NCBI GenBank assembly: GCA_050010035.1 | Contig: JBEKLU010000003.1 | Span: 1-64,000, forward strand | Length of the DNA: 64,000 bases | Source: Roseiarcus sp050010035 | Lineage (GTDB): Bacteria; Pseudomonadota; Alphaproteobacteria; Rhizobiales; Beijerinckiaceae | Reading direction: 5' to 3' | Shown: positions 17,812 through 25,724 of the stretch, in pieces | Layout of the letters: every line of letters starts with the position of its first letter | Numbering within the stretch: the stretch's first letter is position 1 | Notes under the pieces: model-generated | What the model saw: the letters and a program-made list of their open reading frames with translations, nothing else | Told to the model about the DNA's origin: nothing | Databases searched by the model: none | Made by a program: the position numbers and the translations under genes

Positions 17812-18257
17812 CGGGCGCTCTCCCAAAGTTCGGCGTCGCGCGTCTGGCGGGACTTGGCGACGATCATGGCGACGTGGCCGACGATCTCGTCGCGCGAGGC
17901 GCCGGGCCCGAAGATCGCGCTGACGCCGGCTTGCAGCAGCGCCGGGCGTTCGTCGTCCGGCACGATGCCGCCGACGACCACGCCGATATGCGCGAGACCG
18001 GCCGCCCTCAGCGCTTGGAGAAGATTGGGCACGATCAGATGATCGGTGGCGAGGGAGCTCACGCCGATCGCGTCGACGTCTTCTTCCGTCGCGAGCTTGA
18101 CGACGGCGCCGATCGACTGCCAGGGCGGCGTGTAGATGACGTCCATGCCGGCGTCGCGCAGGAACGCCGCGACGATCCGGCTGCCCCGATCGTGCCCGTC
18201 GAGGCCGATCTTGGTCACCAGCACGCGCGCGGGCGGATCGAGCCTCGAGGTCGTCAT
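17808..18257 (-). CDS. B12-binding small subunit of the acyl-CoA mutase
   Basis: A 149-residue Rossmann-like cobalamin-binding domain. The base-off/His-on motif D-x-H-x-x-G is present (Asp20, His22, Gly25), followed by the conserved 'GVSSL' and 'VVVGGIVPDDE' segments that wrap the nucleotide tail. It overlaps both neighbours by four bases (tetR stop upstream, mutase start downstream), so the two mutase chains should be made in step. Length matches IcmB/HcmB. Confidence 0.92.
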   Translation of the reverse strand: MTTSRLDPPARVLVTKIGLDGHDRGSRIVAAFLRDAGMDVIYTPPWQSIGAVVKLATEEDVDAIGVSSLATDHLIVPNLLQALRAAGLAHIGVVVGGIVPDDERPALLQAGVSAIFGPGASRDEIVGHVAMIVAKSRQTRDAELWESAR

Positions 18258-18853
18258 TGGCGCGCCCCCACCGCTTTGCCTTCCGCCAGCGCGCGCAACG
18301 GCGCCAGCAGCTCGCGGGCGAGCGACCGGATCGAGGCGCCGCCCGGCCGGTACCAGACCGGCGTCCAGTTGATCGCGCCCAGAAGGAACAAGCGCGCGAG
18401 CTTCCGGTCGCGATCCCGCGGCAGATCGATCTGAGAAAAGAGCGTGCGAAATCGCGCCTCGTACCGATCGCGCAATTTCGTCAGATCCGGCGAAATCTCG
18501 GGCACGTCGCCCGGCAGGATGCGGATGACGACGCGCGCGTAGGCGCTCGCGTCGAGGATCGCTTCGAGGTGCGCCTCCACCGCCGATTCGAGACGCGCCC
18601 AAGGCTCGCTCTGTTTGGCCACGGCCGCCTCGATCCGGTCGAGGATGCGCTGCACGCCCTCCTCGTAGACGGCCAGCAGCAGGGATTGCTTGTTGGGAAC
18701 GTGGAAGTAGATCGCGCCCGGCGTCATCGCCGTCGCCGCCGCCAGTTCGCGGATGGTCGTGGCGTGATAGCCTTGCTCGGCGAACCGCGCGGCCGCCGAA
18801 TCGAGCAGGGCCGGCCACCGATTGGATTGCCGTTTCGCCTCCGTCGCAGCCAA
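18254..18853 (-). CDS. TetR-family regulator of the mutase system
   Basis: A 199-residue TetR protein with helix-turn-helix 'TTIRELAAATAMTPGAIYFHV' at about 34-54 and a helical effector domain. The start is TTG at 18853, since no ATG or GTG fits and a GAGGGAG site precedes it by nine bases. It is the first gene of the minus-strand mutase operon and is divergent from the thioesterase gene. A 20-bp palindrome lies in the shared promoter region and a second copy upstream of the ligase, so it probably represses all three units and responds to a pathway acyl-CoA. Confidence 0.88.
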   Translation of the reverse strand: MAATEAKRQSNRWPALLDSAAARFAEQGYHATTIRELAAATAMTPGAIYFHVPNKQSLLLAVYEEGVQRILDRIEAAVAKQSEPWARLESAVEAHLEAILDASAYARVVIRILPGDVPEISPDLTKLRDRYEARFRTLFSQIDLPRDRDRKLARLFLLGAINWTPVWYRPGGASIRSLARELLAPLRALAEGKAVGARQ

Positions 18854-18873
18854 GCGCAGGGACTCCCTCTTAA

Positions 18874-18893
18874 CTAACTAATCGATTGTTTAG
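18874..18893. promoter_or_regulatory. TetR operator 1
   Basis: CTAACTAATCGATTGTTTAG is a 20-bp palindrome with 16 of 20 symmetric positions (CTAA..AATCGATT..TTAG). It lies 20 bp upstream of the TTG start of the TetR gene. A second copy matching at 16 of 20 positions is at 19535-19554. Confidence 0.7.
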
Positions 18894-18913
18894 CATAGGA
18901 ACCTGTGCATAAT
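18886..18913 (+). promoter_or_regulatory. Candidate promoter of the thioesterase gene
   Basis: TTGTTT (18886-18891) and CATAAT (18908-18913) are 16 bp apart and point to the thioesterase gene at 18996. The -35 box lies inside operator 1, so repressor binding would block it. Confidence 0.4.
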
Positions 18914-18995
18914 CAACCTCGCGCGCGCCGACCGGCGCGTCGGAACGCAGCATGAGGCCGCGCCGGGCGGCTCGATTTCGTCCACGGGAACCCCG

Positions 18996-19535
18996 ATGCC
19001 CCACCCGAACGACCGCGCGACAGCCGCGCCTTCCGCCGACGCGCTCGCGCGAGAATGCGCGCTCGCGATGCTCGAAGGCGACAGGGTCGCCCGCGCGCTC
19101 GGGATCGAGCTGGTCGAGGCCGGCGTCGGACGCGCCAGCCTGGCGATGACGGTCGGCGAGAGCATGCTCAACGGCTTCGGCACGTGCCATGGCGGCGTCC
19201 TGTTCACGCTGGCGGACACGGCGCTCTCCTGCACCTGCAACAGCCGCAACGAACGGACGGTCGCCCATCACTGCTCCGTCATATATCTGCGGCCCGGCGA
19301 ACCCGGCGAACGGCTCACGGCGATCGCCAGGGAACGCAGCACGGCCGGCCGCGTCGGGATTTACGACGTGAGCCTGAAAGACTCCCGCGGCGCGGCCATC
19401 GGCGAGTTCCTCGGCCACACGCGCACGATCGGCGGGCCGGTGCTCGGCGGGTCGGTGGAGCGCGAAACCGGGGGTGATGCGGCGGCGATCGAATCGCCCC
19501 GCAACGTCAGCCCCAGGCCGGATCGTTCGGCTTGA
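18996..19535 (+). CDS. PaaI-type hotdog acyl-CoA thioesterase
   Basis: A 179-residue hotdog-fold thioesterase. The segment 'GFGTCHGGVLFTLADTA' holds the His-Gly-Gly helix start and the catalytic Asp of the PaaI group. The core is about 140 residues; the last 30 are a loose polar tail. In phenylacetate degradation PaaI releases CoA from dead-end esters, and a similar rescue role would suit a CoA ligase/mutase pathway. It is divergent from tetR and its stop codon touches operator 2. Confidence 0.85.
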   Translation: MPHPNDRATAAPSADALARECALAMLEGDRVARALGIELVEAGVGRASLAMTVGESMLNGFGTCHGGVLFTLADTALSCTCNSRNERTVAHHCSVIYLRPGEPGERLTAIARERSTAGRVGIYDVSLKDSRGAAIGEFLGHTRTIGGPVLGGSVERETGGDAAAIESPRNVSPRPDRSA

Positions 19536-19554
19536 TAAGTGATCGTTTGTTTAG
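19535..19554. promoter_or_regulatory. TetR operator 2 upstream of the PaaK-type ligase
   Basis: ATAAGTGATCGTTTGTTTAG matches operator 1 at 16 of 20 positions, including the right half ATCGnTTGTTTAG. It lies 52 bp before the ligase start, so the ligase probably has its own promoter controlled by the same regulator. Confidence 0.65.
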
Positions 19555-19606
19555 TAGGCTCGCGTGCAAAGCCGAGCCGTGATCGGCGTTGGAGGGGAGG
19601 ATTGTC

Positions 19607-20968
19607 ATGCCCGATGGCGCTTTCTGGGACCGAGCGAAAGAGACGCGTCCACGCTCCGAGCGGGAAGCCGAGGCGCTCGCTCATCTGCAGCGCCAACTGC
19701 GCTACGTCTACGACACGCTGCCCTTCTATCGCCGGCATTACGACAAGCACGGATTCCGGCCCGAGCAGGTGAAGAGCCTCGACGACTTCACCAAGCGCGT
19801 GCCCGTGATCACCAAGCCGATGTTGCGCGAGGATCAGGCCGCCCGCGGCCCCTTCGGCGACTACCTCGGCGTCGATCCGAAGGACATCGTGCGCGTGCAC
19901 GGCTCGTCGGGCACCAGCGGCAAGCCGACTCTCTACGCGTTCTCGAAGTCGGATTGGGATTACATCGCCGACGTCATGGCGCAGGGGCTCTACACCTGCG
20001 GCGTTCGCCCCGGCGACGTGGTGCAGCTCGCCACCGTGTTCAGCCTGTTCATGGGCGGATGGGGCGCGCTGCTCGGAACGGAGCGCCTGGGCGCGACGGC
20101 GTTTCCGCTCGGCGCCGGCGAGACGGAGCGCCAGCTCGAACTGATGCATCGCATCGGCGCCACCGTGCTGATCACGACGCCGACCTACGCGCTGCACATG
20201 CTGGAGACCGCGCGGTCGATGGGATACGAGACGGCCGCTTCGCCGCTTCGCCTCGGCATCTTCATCGGCGAGCCGGGATCCTCGATCCCCGGCACGCGCC
20301 AGGCGCTCGAACAGGGTTGGGGCATCAAGGTGCGCGACATGGCGACGACGTCGGAAATGACGCCGTGGGCCACCAACGCCGAATGCGAGGCCGGCCACGG
20401 CGTCCATGTCATTCAGGACGAGGTGTGGACCGAGATCGTCGCCAAGGACGACGCCAATCGCATGATGCCGGACGGCGAGAGCGGCGCGATCGTCTACACC
20501 CATCTGAAGCGCAAGTCGCAACCGATGATCCGCTTTTACGCCGGCGACGAATCGCACATGACCTACGAGCCTTGTTCGTGCGGGCGCACCTATCCGCGCC
20601 TGCCCGCCGGCGTCTACGGCCGCCTCGACGACATGCTGCTGATCCGCGGCGCCAACGTCTATCCCAGCCAGGTCCAGCGATCGTTGCTCGAGGTTCCGGG
20701 CACGGGCGTCGAGTTCAAGATCGTGCTGGAAAAGAAGGGCGCGCTCGACCACGCCACCGTTCTCGTCGAGCGCGACCCGAGCCTGAACCCTCCGGACCTG
20801 GAAAAATTCTCGGCGGATTTGAAAGATCACATTCGCCGGAAACTGAAGAACGACACGGCGGTCAATTTCGAGGTCGACATTCTCCCGCCCAACACGCTCG
20901 AACGAGCGCTCTCCAAGGCCAAGCGGGTCGACGATCGAAGGCCGAAGTTCCGCCCCGAGGCCCACTGA
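19607..20968 (+). CDS. Phenylacetate-CoA ligase (PaaK) family acyl-CoA ligase
   Basis: A 453-residue adenylate-forming enzyme of the PaaK branch: 'YDTLPFYRRHYD' near the N-terminus, P-loop 'SSGTSGKPT' (about 102-110), 'TSEMTPWATNAEC', the 'PCSCGRTYPRL' segment and the C-terminal 'RVDDRRPKF'. It activates a carboxylic acid to a CoA ester with ATP. ATG 19607 follows a strong GGAGGGGAGG site; an upstream in-frame ATG at 19589 does not. No phenylacetyl-CoA epoxidase genes are near, so phenylacetate is unlikely to be the substrate. The shared operator ties it to the B12 mutase, and it may make the acyl-CoA that the mutase rearranges. Confidence 0.85.
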   Translation: MPDGAFWDRAKETRPRSEREAEALAHLQRQLRYVYDTLPFYRRHYDKHGFRPEQVKSLDDFTKRVPVITKPMLREDQAARGPFGDYLGVDPKDIVRVHGSSGTSGKPTLYAFSKSDWDYIADVMAQGLYTCGVRPGDVVQLATVFSLFMGGWGALLGTERLGATAFPLGAGETERQLELMHRIGATVLITTPTYALHMLETARSMGYETAASPLRLGIFIGEPGSSIPGTRQALEQGWGIKVRDMATTSEMTPWATNAECEAGHGVHVIQDEVWTEIVAKDDANRMMPDGESGAIVYTHLKRKSQPMIRFYAGDESHMTYEPCSCGRTYPRLPAGVYGRLDDMLLIRGANVYPSQVQRSLLEVPGTGVEFKIVLEKKGALDHATVLVERDPSLNPPDLEKFSADLKDHIRRKLKNDTAVNFEVDILPPNTLERALSKAKRVDDRRPKFRPEAH

Positions 20969-21065
20969 CCGAGCGCCGCGCGGCGACCGATCGCTTCGCG
21001 CGGTAGGCGCGTCGAACGAGTCGGGCTAAGGTCTTCGCCGATTCGGGTGAGCCGGAGGTGGAGCG

Positions 21066-24000
21066 GTGACGCATCGGCCGAGCGGGCGCCTGACGACGCC
21101 TCGCCGAGACGACCTCGGCCTCGTCCGGATCGTCAACGCGAGCGGGCTTTCGATCAGCCGCCTGCCCAATGGCGCGATCTTCGCGATCGAGCACGCGCGG
21201 GAGCGCGGGCGGATCATGATCAACCAGGCGCTCGGCTCGCCGATCGCCGGCGCGATGGGCCGCCTTTGGCTGCGCATCGGCGGCCGCGAGCCGACGATCG
21301 TCTCGATGATCGGCCCCGAGGCGCGGCTGCGCATCGGCGCGGCCGAGGATCGCTTCGTCTGGGAAGGCGAGGCGTCCGGCGCGCGCCATCGCGTCTGTCT
21401 CTGGCTGCACCGAAAAGCCAATCTGTGGCTATGGCGGGTCGAGGTCGTCAACGCGCGCGTTTCGTCGCTGAGCTGCGACGCCGTCTTCATCCAGGATCTC
21501 GGCCTCGGCCAGCCGGGCTTCCTGATGAGCAACGAAGCCTATGCGTGCCAGTATCTCGATCACTGCGTCGCGCGCCATCGCGGCATGAACCACGTTCTGA
21601 TGGGCCGGCAGAACCTGGCCCAGGACGGCGTGCATCCCTGGATCGCCCATGGCTGCCTCGAAGGCGCGGCCGGCTTCGCCACCGATTTCCGCCAGCTCAT
21701 GGGCCCGGCCTGGCGCGACGCCGATCGACCCGACTGGCCGTTCGGGACGAACCTCCCCTCGCAGCGCCTGCAGGGCGAGACCGCCAGCGCCGCTCTTCAG
21801 TCGAAGGCCCGAACGCTCGCGCCGGGCGCCGCGGCGTCCTGGACGTTTTTCGGCCTTTACCAGGCCGACCATCCCGCCGCATCGAGCGACGACGACCTTG
21901 CGCTGATCGACGACGTCGAGCGCGCCGGCAAGGCGTGGGCGCCGCGAAAGGTCGCTGCGTCCGCCGCGACGCACAGCCTCGTGCAGGACGCGCCTTGCCT
22001 CGTCGCCGAGCCCCTCGACGAGGCGGCGCTCGAGGCGCGCTACGTCAGGCGCGCGCACGTCGAGCGGGTCGACGGCCGGCTTCTGTCCTTCTTCGTCCCC
22101 GGGCAGACCCATAGCCGCCATATCGTCCTGCGCGACAAGGAGCGCCTCGTCGTGCGCCGTCACGGCGCCCTGCTGCGCAGCGGCGACGCGATGCTGCCCG
22201 ACGAAGCGGCCTTGTGTGCCACCTCTTGGATGCACGGCGTGTTCGGCGCGCAGCTCGCCATCGGCAACACGTCTTTTCACCAGCTCTTCTCTGTCTCGCG
22301 CGATCCCTACAACATCGTCCGCGACGGCGGGCTGCGCATGCTCGTGGACGCAGGGCGTGGGTGGCGGCTGCTGAGCGTTCCTACCGCGTTCGAGATCGGC
22401 CTCGGCGATTGCCGCTGGATCTATTCGCTCGCCGACAGAACCATCGTCGTCGCCGCGATCGTTTCGGGCGACGAGGCCGCGATGCAGTGGCGCGTCAGCG
22501 TTGACGGCGAGCCGTGCCGCTTCCTCGTTTTCGGCCATATCACCCTCGGCGAGCGCGAGTTCGAGCACGCCGGGCGGGTGACGATCGACGCGCGGAAAAA
22601 GCAGTTCGCCTTCCGGCCCGATCCCATGGACAAGTGGGGGCGCCATTATCCGCAGGCCGTCTTTCGCCTCGTCGCGAGCACGCCCGAGAGCGTCGAGGCC
22701 GTCGGCGGCGACGAGCTGCTTCACGCCGACCGCAAGCGCCGCGGCGGCCCCTTCGTCGCCTTGCGCACACGCCCGACGAACGCGTTCGCTTTCGCCGTGG
22801 TCGGCTCGATGACCGATGCGAAGCGCGCCGAGGGGCTGGCGGCGAAATACGCCGGCGGCGTCGACGACGTGGCGATGCTGGCGAGCTCGGATCGCGCTTG
22901 GCGCGCCGTCACGCGCGGCATCCGGGTCGCCGGCCGGCGAGCCGACGCCGACGCCGCGGCGATCGGCACGATCTTGCCGTGGCTGGCGCACGACGCCATG
23001 GTGCATCTGACGGCGCCGCACGGCCTCGAGCAATACACGGGCGCCGCCTGGGGCGTGCGCGACGTCTGCCAGGGCCCGATGGAACTGCTCCTGACGCTGG
23101 AGCACGACGCGCCGGCCAAGGCGATTCTGCGCATCCTTTTCGCCCAGCAGTACGAGAAGCGCGGCGATTGGCCGCAATGGTTCATGCTCGAGCCCTACAG
23201 CGCCATTCAGGACGGCGAGGCGCACGGCGACGTCGTCGTCTGGCCGCTGAAGGCGCTGTGCGACTACGTGGAGGCGACCGGCGATTTCGCCTTTCTCGAC
23301 GAGCCGATCGCCTGGCGGCGCGAGGACGACTTCGAGAAGACCGCGTGGGCCGATCCCGTCGCCGCCCACATCGACCGGCTGATCGCCACGGCGCGCCGGC
23401 GTTTCATCCCCGGCACGCATCTCATCCGCTACGGAAACGGCGACTGGAACGATTCCCTGCAGCCGGTCGATCCGGCCAAGCGCGACTGGATGGCGAGCGC
23501 CTGGACCGTCGCGCTGCTCTATCAGCAGCTTCGTCGCTGGGCCGAAATCCTGCGTCGCGCCGGGCGCCCCGAGAGCGCCGACGAGCACGACGCGCTCGCC
23601 GCGGCGATGCGCAAGGATTTCAACCGGCTGCTCGTGCGCGACGGCGTGGTGGCCGGCTACGGCGTGTTCAGGCCCGAAGGCGGCCCGCCCGATCTGCTGC
23701 TTCACCCCAGCGACAAAGTGACCGGCCTCTCCTATTCCCTGCTGCCGATGACGCAGGCGATCATCGGCGGCCTGTTCACGCCGACGCAGGCGCGCCGCCA
23801 TCGCGGCCTCATCGACAAGCACCTGACGTTTCCCGACGGCGTGCGCCTGATGGACCGGCCGATCGCGTACCACGGCGGGCCGGAGACGATTTTCCGCCGC
23901 GCCGAATCGGCGGCGTTCTTCGGCCGCGAGATCGGGCTGATGTACGCGCACGCGCACCTGCGCTGGGCCGAAGCGATGGCCGTCCTCGGCGACGCGCAGG

Positions 24001-24353
24001 CGCTGTGGGGCGCGCTCATGGTCGTCAATCCGATCGCGGTCACCGACCGGCTGGCCCACGCCTCGCTGCGCCAGCGCAACGCCTATTTCTCCTCGAGCGA
24101 CGCGGCGTTCTGCGACCGCTATCAGGCGAGCGCCGAATGGGAGCGCGTCAAGGCCGCCGCCGTCGCGGTCGACGGCGGCTGGCGCATCTATTCGAGCGGG
24201 GCCGGCATCAGCGTCAACCTCATCGTCCAGCGCGCCTTCGGCCTGCGCCGGCGTTTCGGCGAGCGCCTCCTCGAGCCGTCCCTGCCCGCTACGCGCCAGG
24301 GCCTGCGGCTCGACTGGCCCGCAAGGCCTGGGCCCGGCTCGCGGCGGCGGTGA
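21066..24353 (+). CDS. GH94 glycoside phosphorylase, 1,2-beta-oligoglucan phosphorylase-like
   Basis: A 1095-residue cytoplasmic protein that should split a beta-glucoside with phosphate to give glucose 1-phosphate. The C-terminal half is an (alpha/alpha)6 barrel with the GH94 signature 'GNGDWND' near residue 794, whose Asp is the proton donor, and 'YHGGPETIFRR' phosphate-site residues. The length matches stand-alone sophoro-oligosaccharide phosphorylases (about 1110 residues) and not cellobiose phosphorylase (about 800). No transmembrane part is present, so it is not a cyclic-glucan synthase of the NdvB kind. Start is GTG 21066 after a GGAGGTG site. Its last 65 bases overlap the end of the opposing GH15 gene. 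Confidence 0.82.
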   Translation: MTHRPSGRLTTPRRDDLGLVRIVNASGLSISRLPNGAIFAIEHARERGRIMINQALGSPIAGAMGRLWLRIGGREPTIVSMIGPEARLRIGAAEDRFVWEGEASGARHRVCLWLHRKANLWLWRVEVVNARVSSLSCDAVFIQDLGLGQPGFLMSNEAYACQYLDHCVARHRGMNHVLMGRQNLAQDGVHPWIAHGCLEGAAGFATDFRQLMGPAWRDADRPDWPFGTNLPSQRLQGETASAALQSKARTLAPGAAASWTFFGLYQADHPAASSDDDLALIDDVERAGKAWAPRKVAASAATHSLVQDAPCLVAEPLDEAALEARYVRRAHVERVDGRLLSFFVPGQTHSRHIVLRDKERLVVRRHGALLRSGDAMLPDEAALCATSWMHGVFGAQLAIGNTSFHQLFSVSRDPYNIVRDGGLRMLVDAGRGWRLLSVPTAFEIGLGDCRWIYSLADRTIVVAAIVSGDEAAMQWRVSVDGEPCRFLVFGHITLGEREFEHAGRVTIDARKKQFAFRPDPMDKWGRHYPQAVFRLVASTPESVEAVGGDELLHADRKRRGGPFVALRTRPTNAFAFAVVGSMTDAKRAEGLAAKYAGGVDDVAMLASSDRAWRAVTRGIRVAGRRADADAAAIGTILPWLAHDAMVHLTAPHGLEQYTGAAWGVRDVCQGPMELLLTLEHDAPAKAILRILFAQQYEKRGDWPQWFMLEPYSAIQDGEAHGDVVVWPLKALCDYVEATGDFAFLDEPIAWRREDDFEKTAWADPVAAHIDRLIATARRRFIPGTHLIRYGNGDWNDSLQPVDPAKRDWMASAWTVALLYQQLRRWAEILRRAGRPESADEHDALAAAMRKDFNRLLVRDGVVAGYGVFRPEGGPPDLLLHPSDKVTGLSYSLLPMTQAIIGGLFTPTQARRHRGLIDKHLTFPDGVRLMDRPIAYHGGPETIFRRAESAAFFGREIGLMYAHAHLRWAEAMAVLGDAQALWGALMVVNPIAVTDRLAHASLRQRNAYFSSSDAAFCDRYQASAEWERVKAAAVAVDGGWRIYSSGAGISVNLIVQRAFGLRRRFGERLLEPSLPATRQGLRLDWPARPGPGSRRR

Positions 24354-25716
24354 CGAAGGCGGCGTAGCTCCAGCTCAGATGCTTGGCGGAGGTCTGGGCG
24401 CCCGTCGCGCGATCGAACTGCTCCGAGAGGTCGCCGCCGGCGGGCGTGAACGCGCGCACCGTGCGCATGATGGCGTCGCCGCGCGCGATCGCCGCGGCCG
24501 CCGGCGCGCCATTCCCGCCCTCGCCCCCCATGAGGCGCCGGCGAAAGCGCGCGTTGGCGTCGCTCGCCGTCATCTTCGCGCCGGCGAGGAGCGCCGCCGC
24601 CAACCTGAAATAGAATTCCGCCGCGCCGAGGGTCGCGAAGTAATAGGCGCCGCCGCTGTAATAGGCGTCGCCGGCGTAGCGCCCCATCGCCGGGCCGCGC
24701 TCGGCGGGGCGATCGCGGTTGATGGCGTATTCGGCTTCGAACAGCTCTTCGAGGGCGCTCAGCGTCGCCTGCGTTCGCGGGTCGGTTACGCCATGGGCGC
24801 CCGCCGCGCGCCCGGCGTGAAGCGCCGCGAGGACGACGGCGACGTCGAGCGCCTTGCCGGGCTCGCCGCCCGCCACGCCGACGCGCGAGCGATAGAACCC
24901 GGCGGCGCCGTCCCAGAACGCCTCGAGGCGGGGCGCGATCTCGTCCGCCGCGGCGGCGCAGGCGCTGGCGCGCTCGCCCTCACTGATCTGCGCAAGCCAT
25001 TCGGCGCCTCGCGCGAGCGCCTCCGCCTGCACGAGCAGGGTGTAGTAGTGATGGCCGCTCTCCTCTTCCCAGATGTCGAAAGAGGGCTTTTGCGCCTGCG
25101 ACAACGTGAACGCGAGATCGCCCGCGACGAGTTCGCGCACGCCCGAGCGGACCGCCGCGTCCAGGCCCGGCTCGTCACGCAGCCAACGCAGCAGCGTGAT
25201 GACGCGCAGCGCCGGCCCGTCCGCCTGCGGGCGCGGCCAACGAAGAAAATCGAGCGTGCCGTCGGGATTGACGCGAGTCTCCGCCCATACGGCCTCTCCG
25301 CAAACCGCGGCGATCTCGGCGTCGGCGCGCACGTATTGCAGGAACGCGGGCTGCACCCGTCGCCGGAAATCGCCTTGCCGGAGGAACTCGCGGCCGTCCA
25401 GCGCGCGCAGGGACAGGCTGAATTCGACGAACTCCCGGAAGCGGACGACGGCCGCGCGATCCAAGAACCCTTCCGCCAGCGCGACGCGCAACGCGTCGAC
25501 GACGATCGCCGAATCGCGGAACCAGTGGAAGAAATAGTCGGGGTCGGGATCGTAGGCGGCGGGGACCGGGGACGCGAGCACCGAGCCCGGCCGCGGCGCG
25601 ACCCTCTGCCCGAAGCCCGGCCGATCCCTCACGAGATGAGTGGCCGAGATCGCGCCCGCCATCGCGCTCGCCGCGAAGCGCGCTTCCTCCGCGATCCACG
25701 CGTCGAGCCCGATCAT
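24289..25716 (-). CDS. GH15-family glucoamylase-like glycoside hydrolase
   Basis: A 475-residue (alpha/alpha)6 protein with the bacterial GH15 marks 'GSVLASPV', 'YFFHWFRDSA' near the N-terminus, 'WEEESGHHYYT' with the acid Glu, and 'KHLSWSYAAF' near the end. No signal peptide is seen. It starts eight bases after the GH144 stop and is the last gene of the minus-strand unit. Known GH15 enzymes act on alpha-glucans, which sits oddly beside beta-glucan enzymes; either the island serves mixed glucans or this member has another specificity. Confidence 0.82.
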   Translation of the reverse strand: MIGLDAWIAEEARFAASAMAGAISATHLVRDRPGFGQRVAPRPGSVLASPVPAAYDPDPDYFFHWFRDSAIVVDALRVALAEGFLDRAAVVRFREFVEFSLSLRALDGREFLRQGDFRRRVQPAFLQYVRADAEIAAVCGEAVWAETRVNPDGTLDFLRWPRPQADGPALRVITLLRWLRDEPGLDAAVRSGVRELVAGDLAFTLSQAQKPSFDIWEEESGHHYYTLLVQAEALARGAEWLAQISEGERASACAAAADEIAPRLEAFWDGAAGFYRSRVGVAGGEPGKALDVAVVLAALHAGRAAGAHGVTDPRTQATLSALEELFEAEYAINRDRPAERGPAMGRYAGDAYYSGGAYYFATLGAAEFYFRLAAALLAGAKMTASDANARFRRRLMGGEGGNGAPAAAAIARGDAIMRTVRAFTPAGGDLSEQFDRATGAQTSAKHLSWSYAAFVTAAASRAQALRASRAAGPGA

Positions 25717-25724
25717 GATCGCGT

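Noticed and set aside
19607..20968. Phenylacetate catabolic cluster (paa)
   Set aside because: Only PaaK- and PaaI-type genes are present; no epoxidase (paaABCDE) or paaG/Z genes are near.
21066..24353. NdvB-type cyclic beta-1,2-glucan synthase
   Set aside because: Only the GH94 part is present; there is no glycosyltransferase or membrane region.
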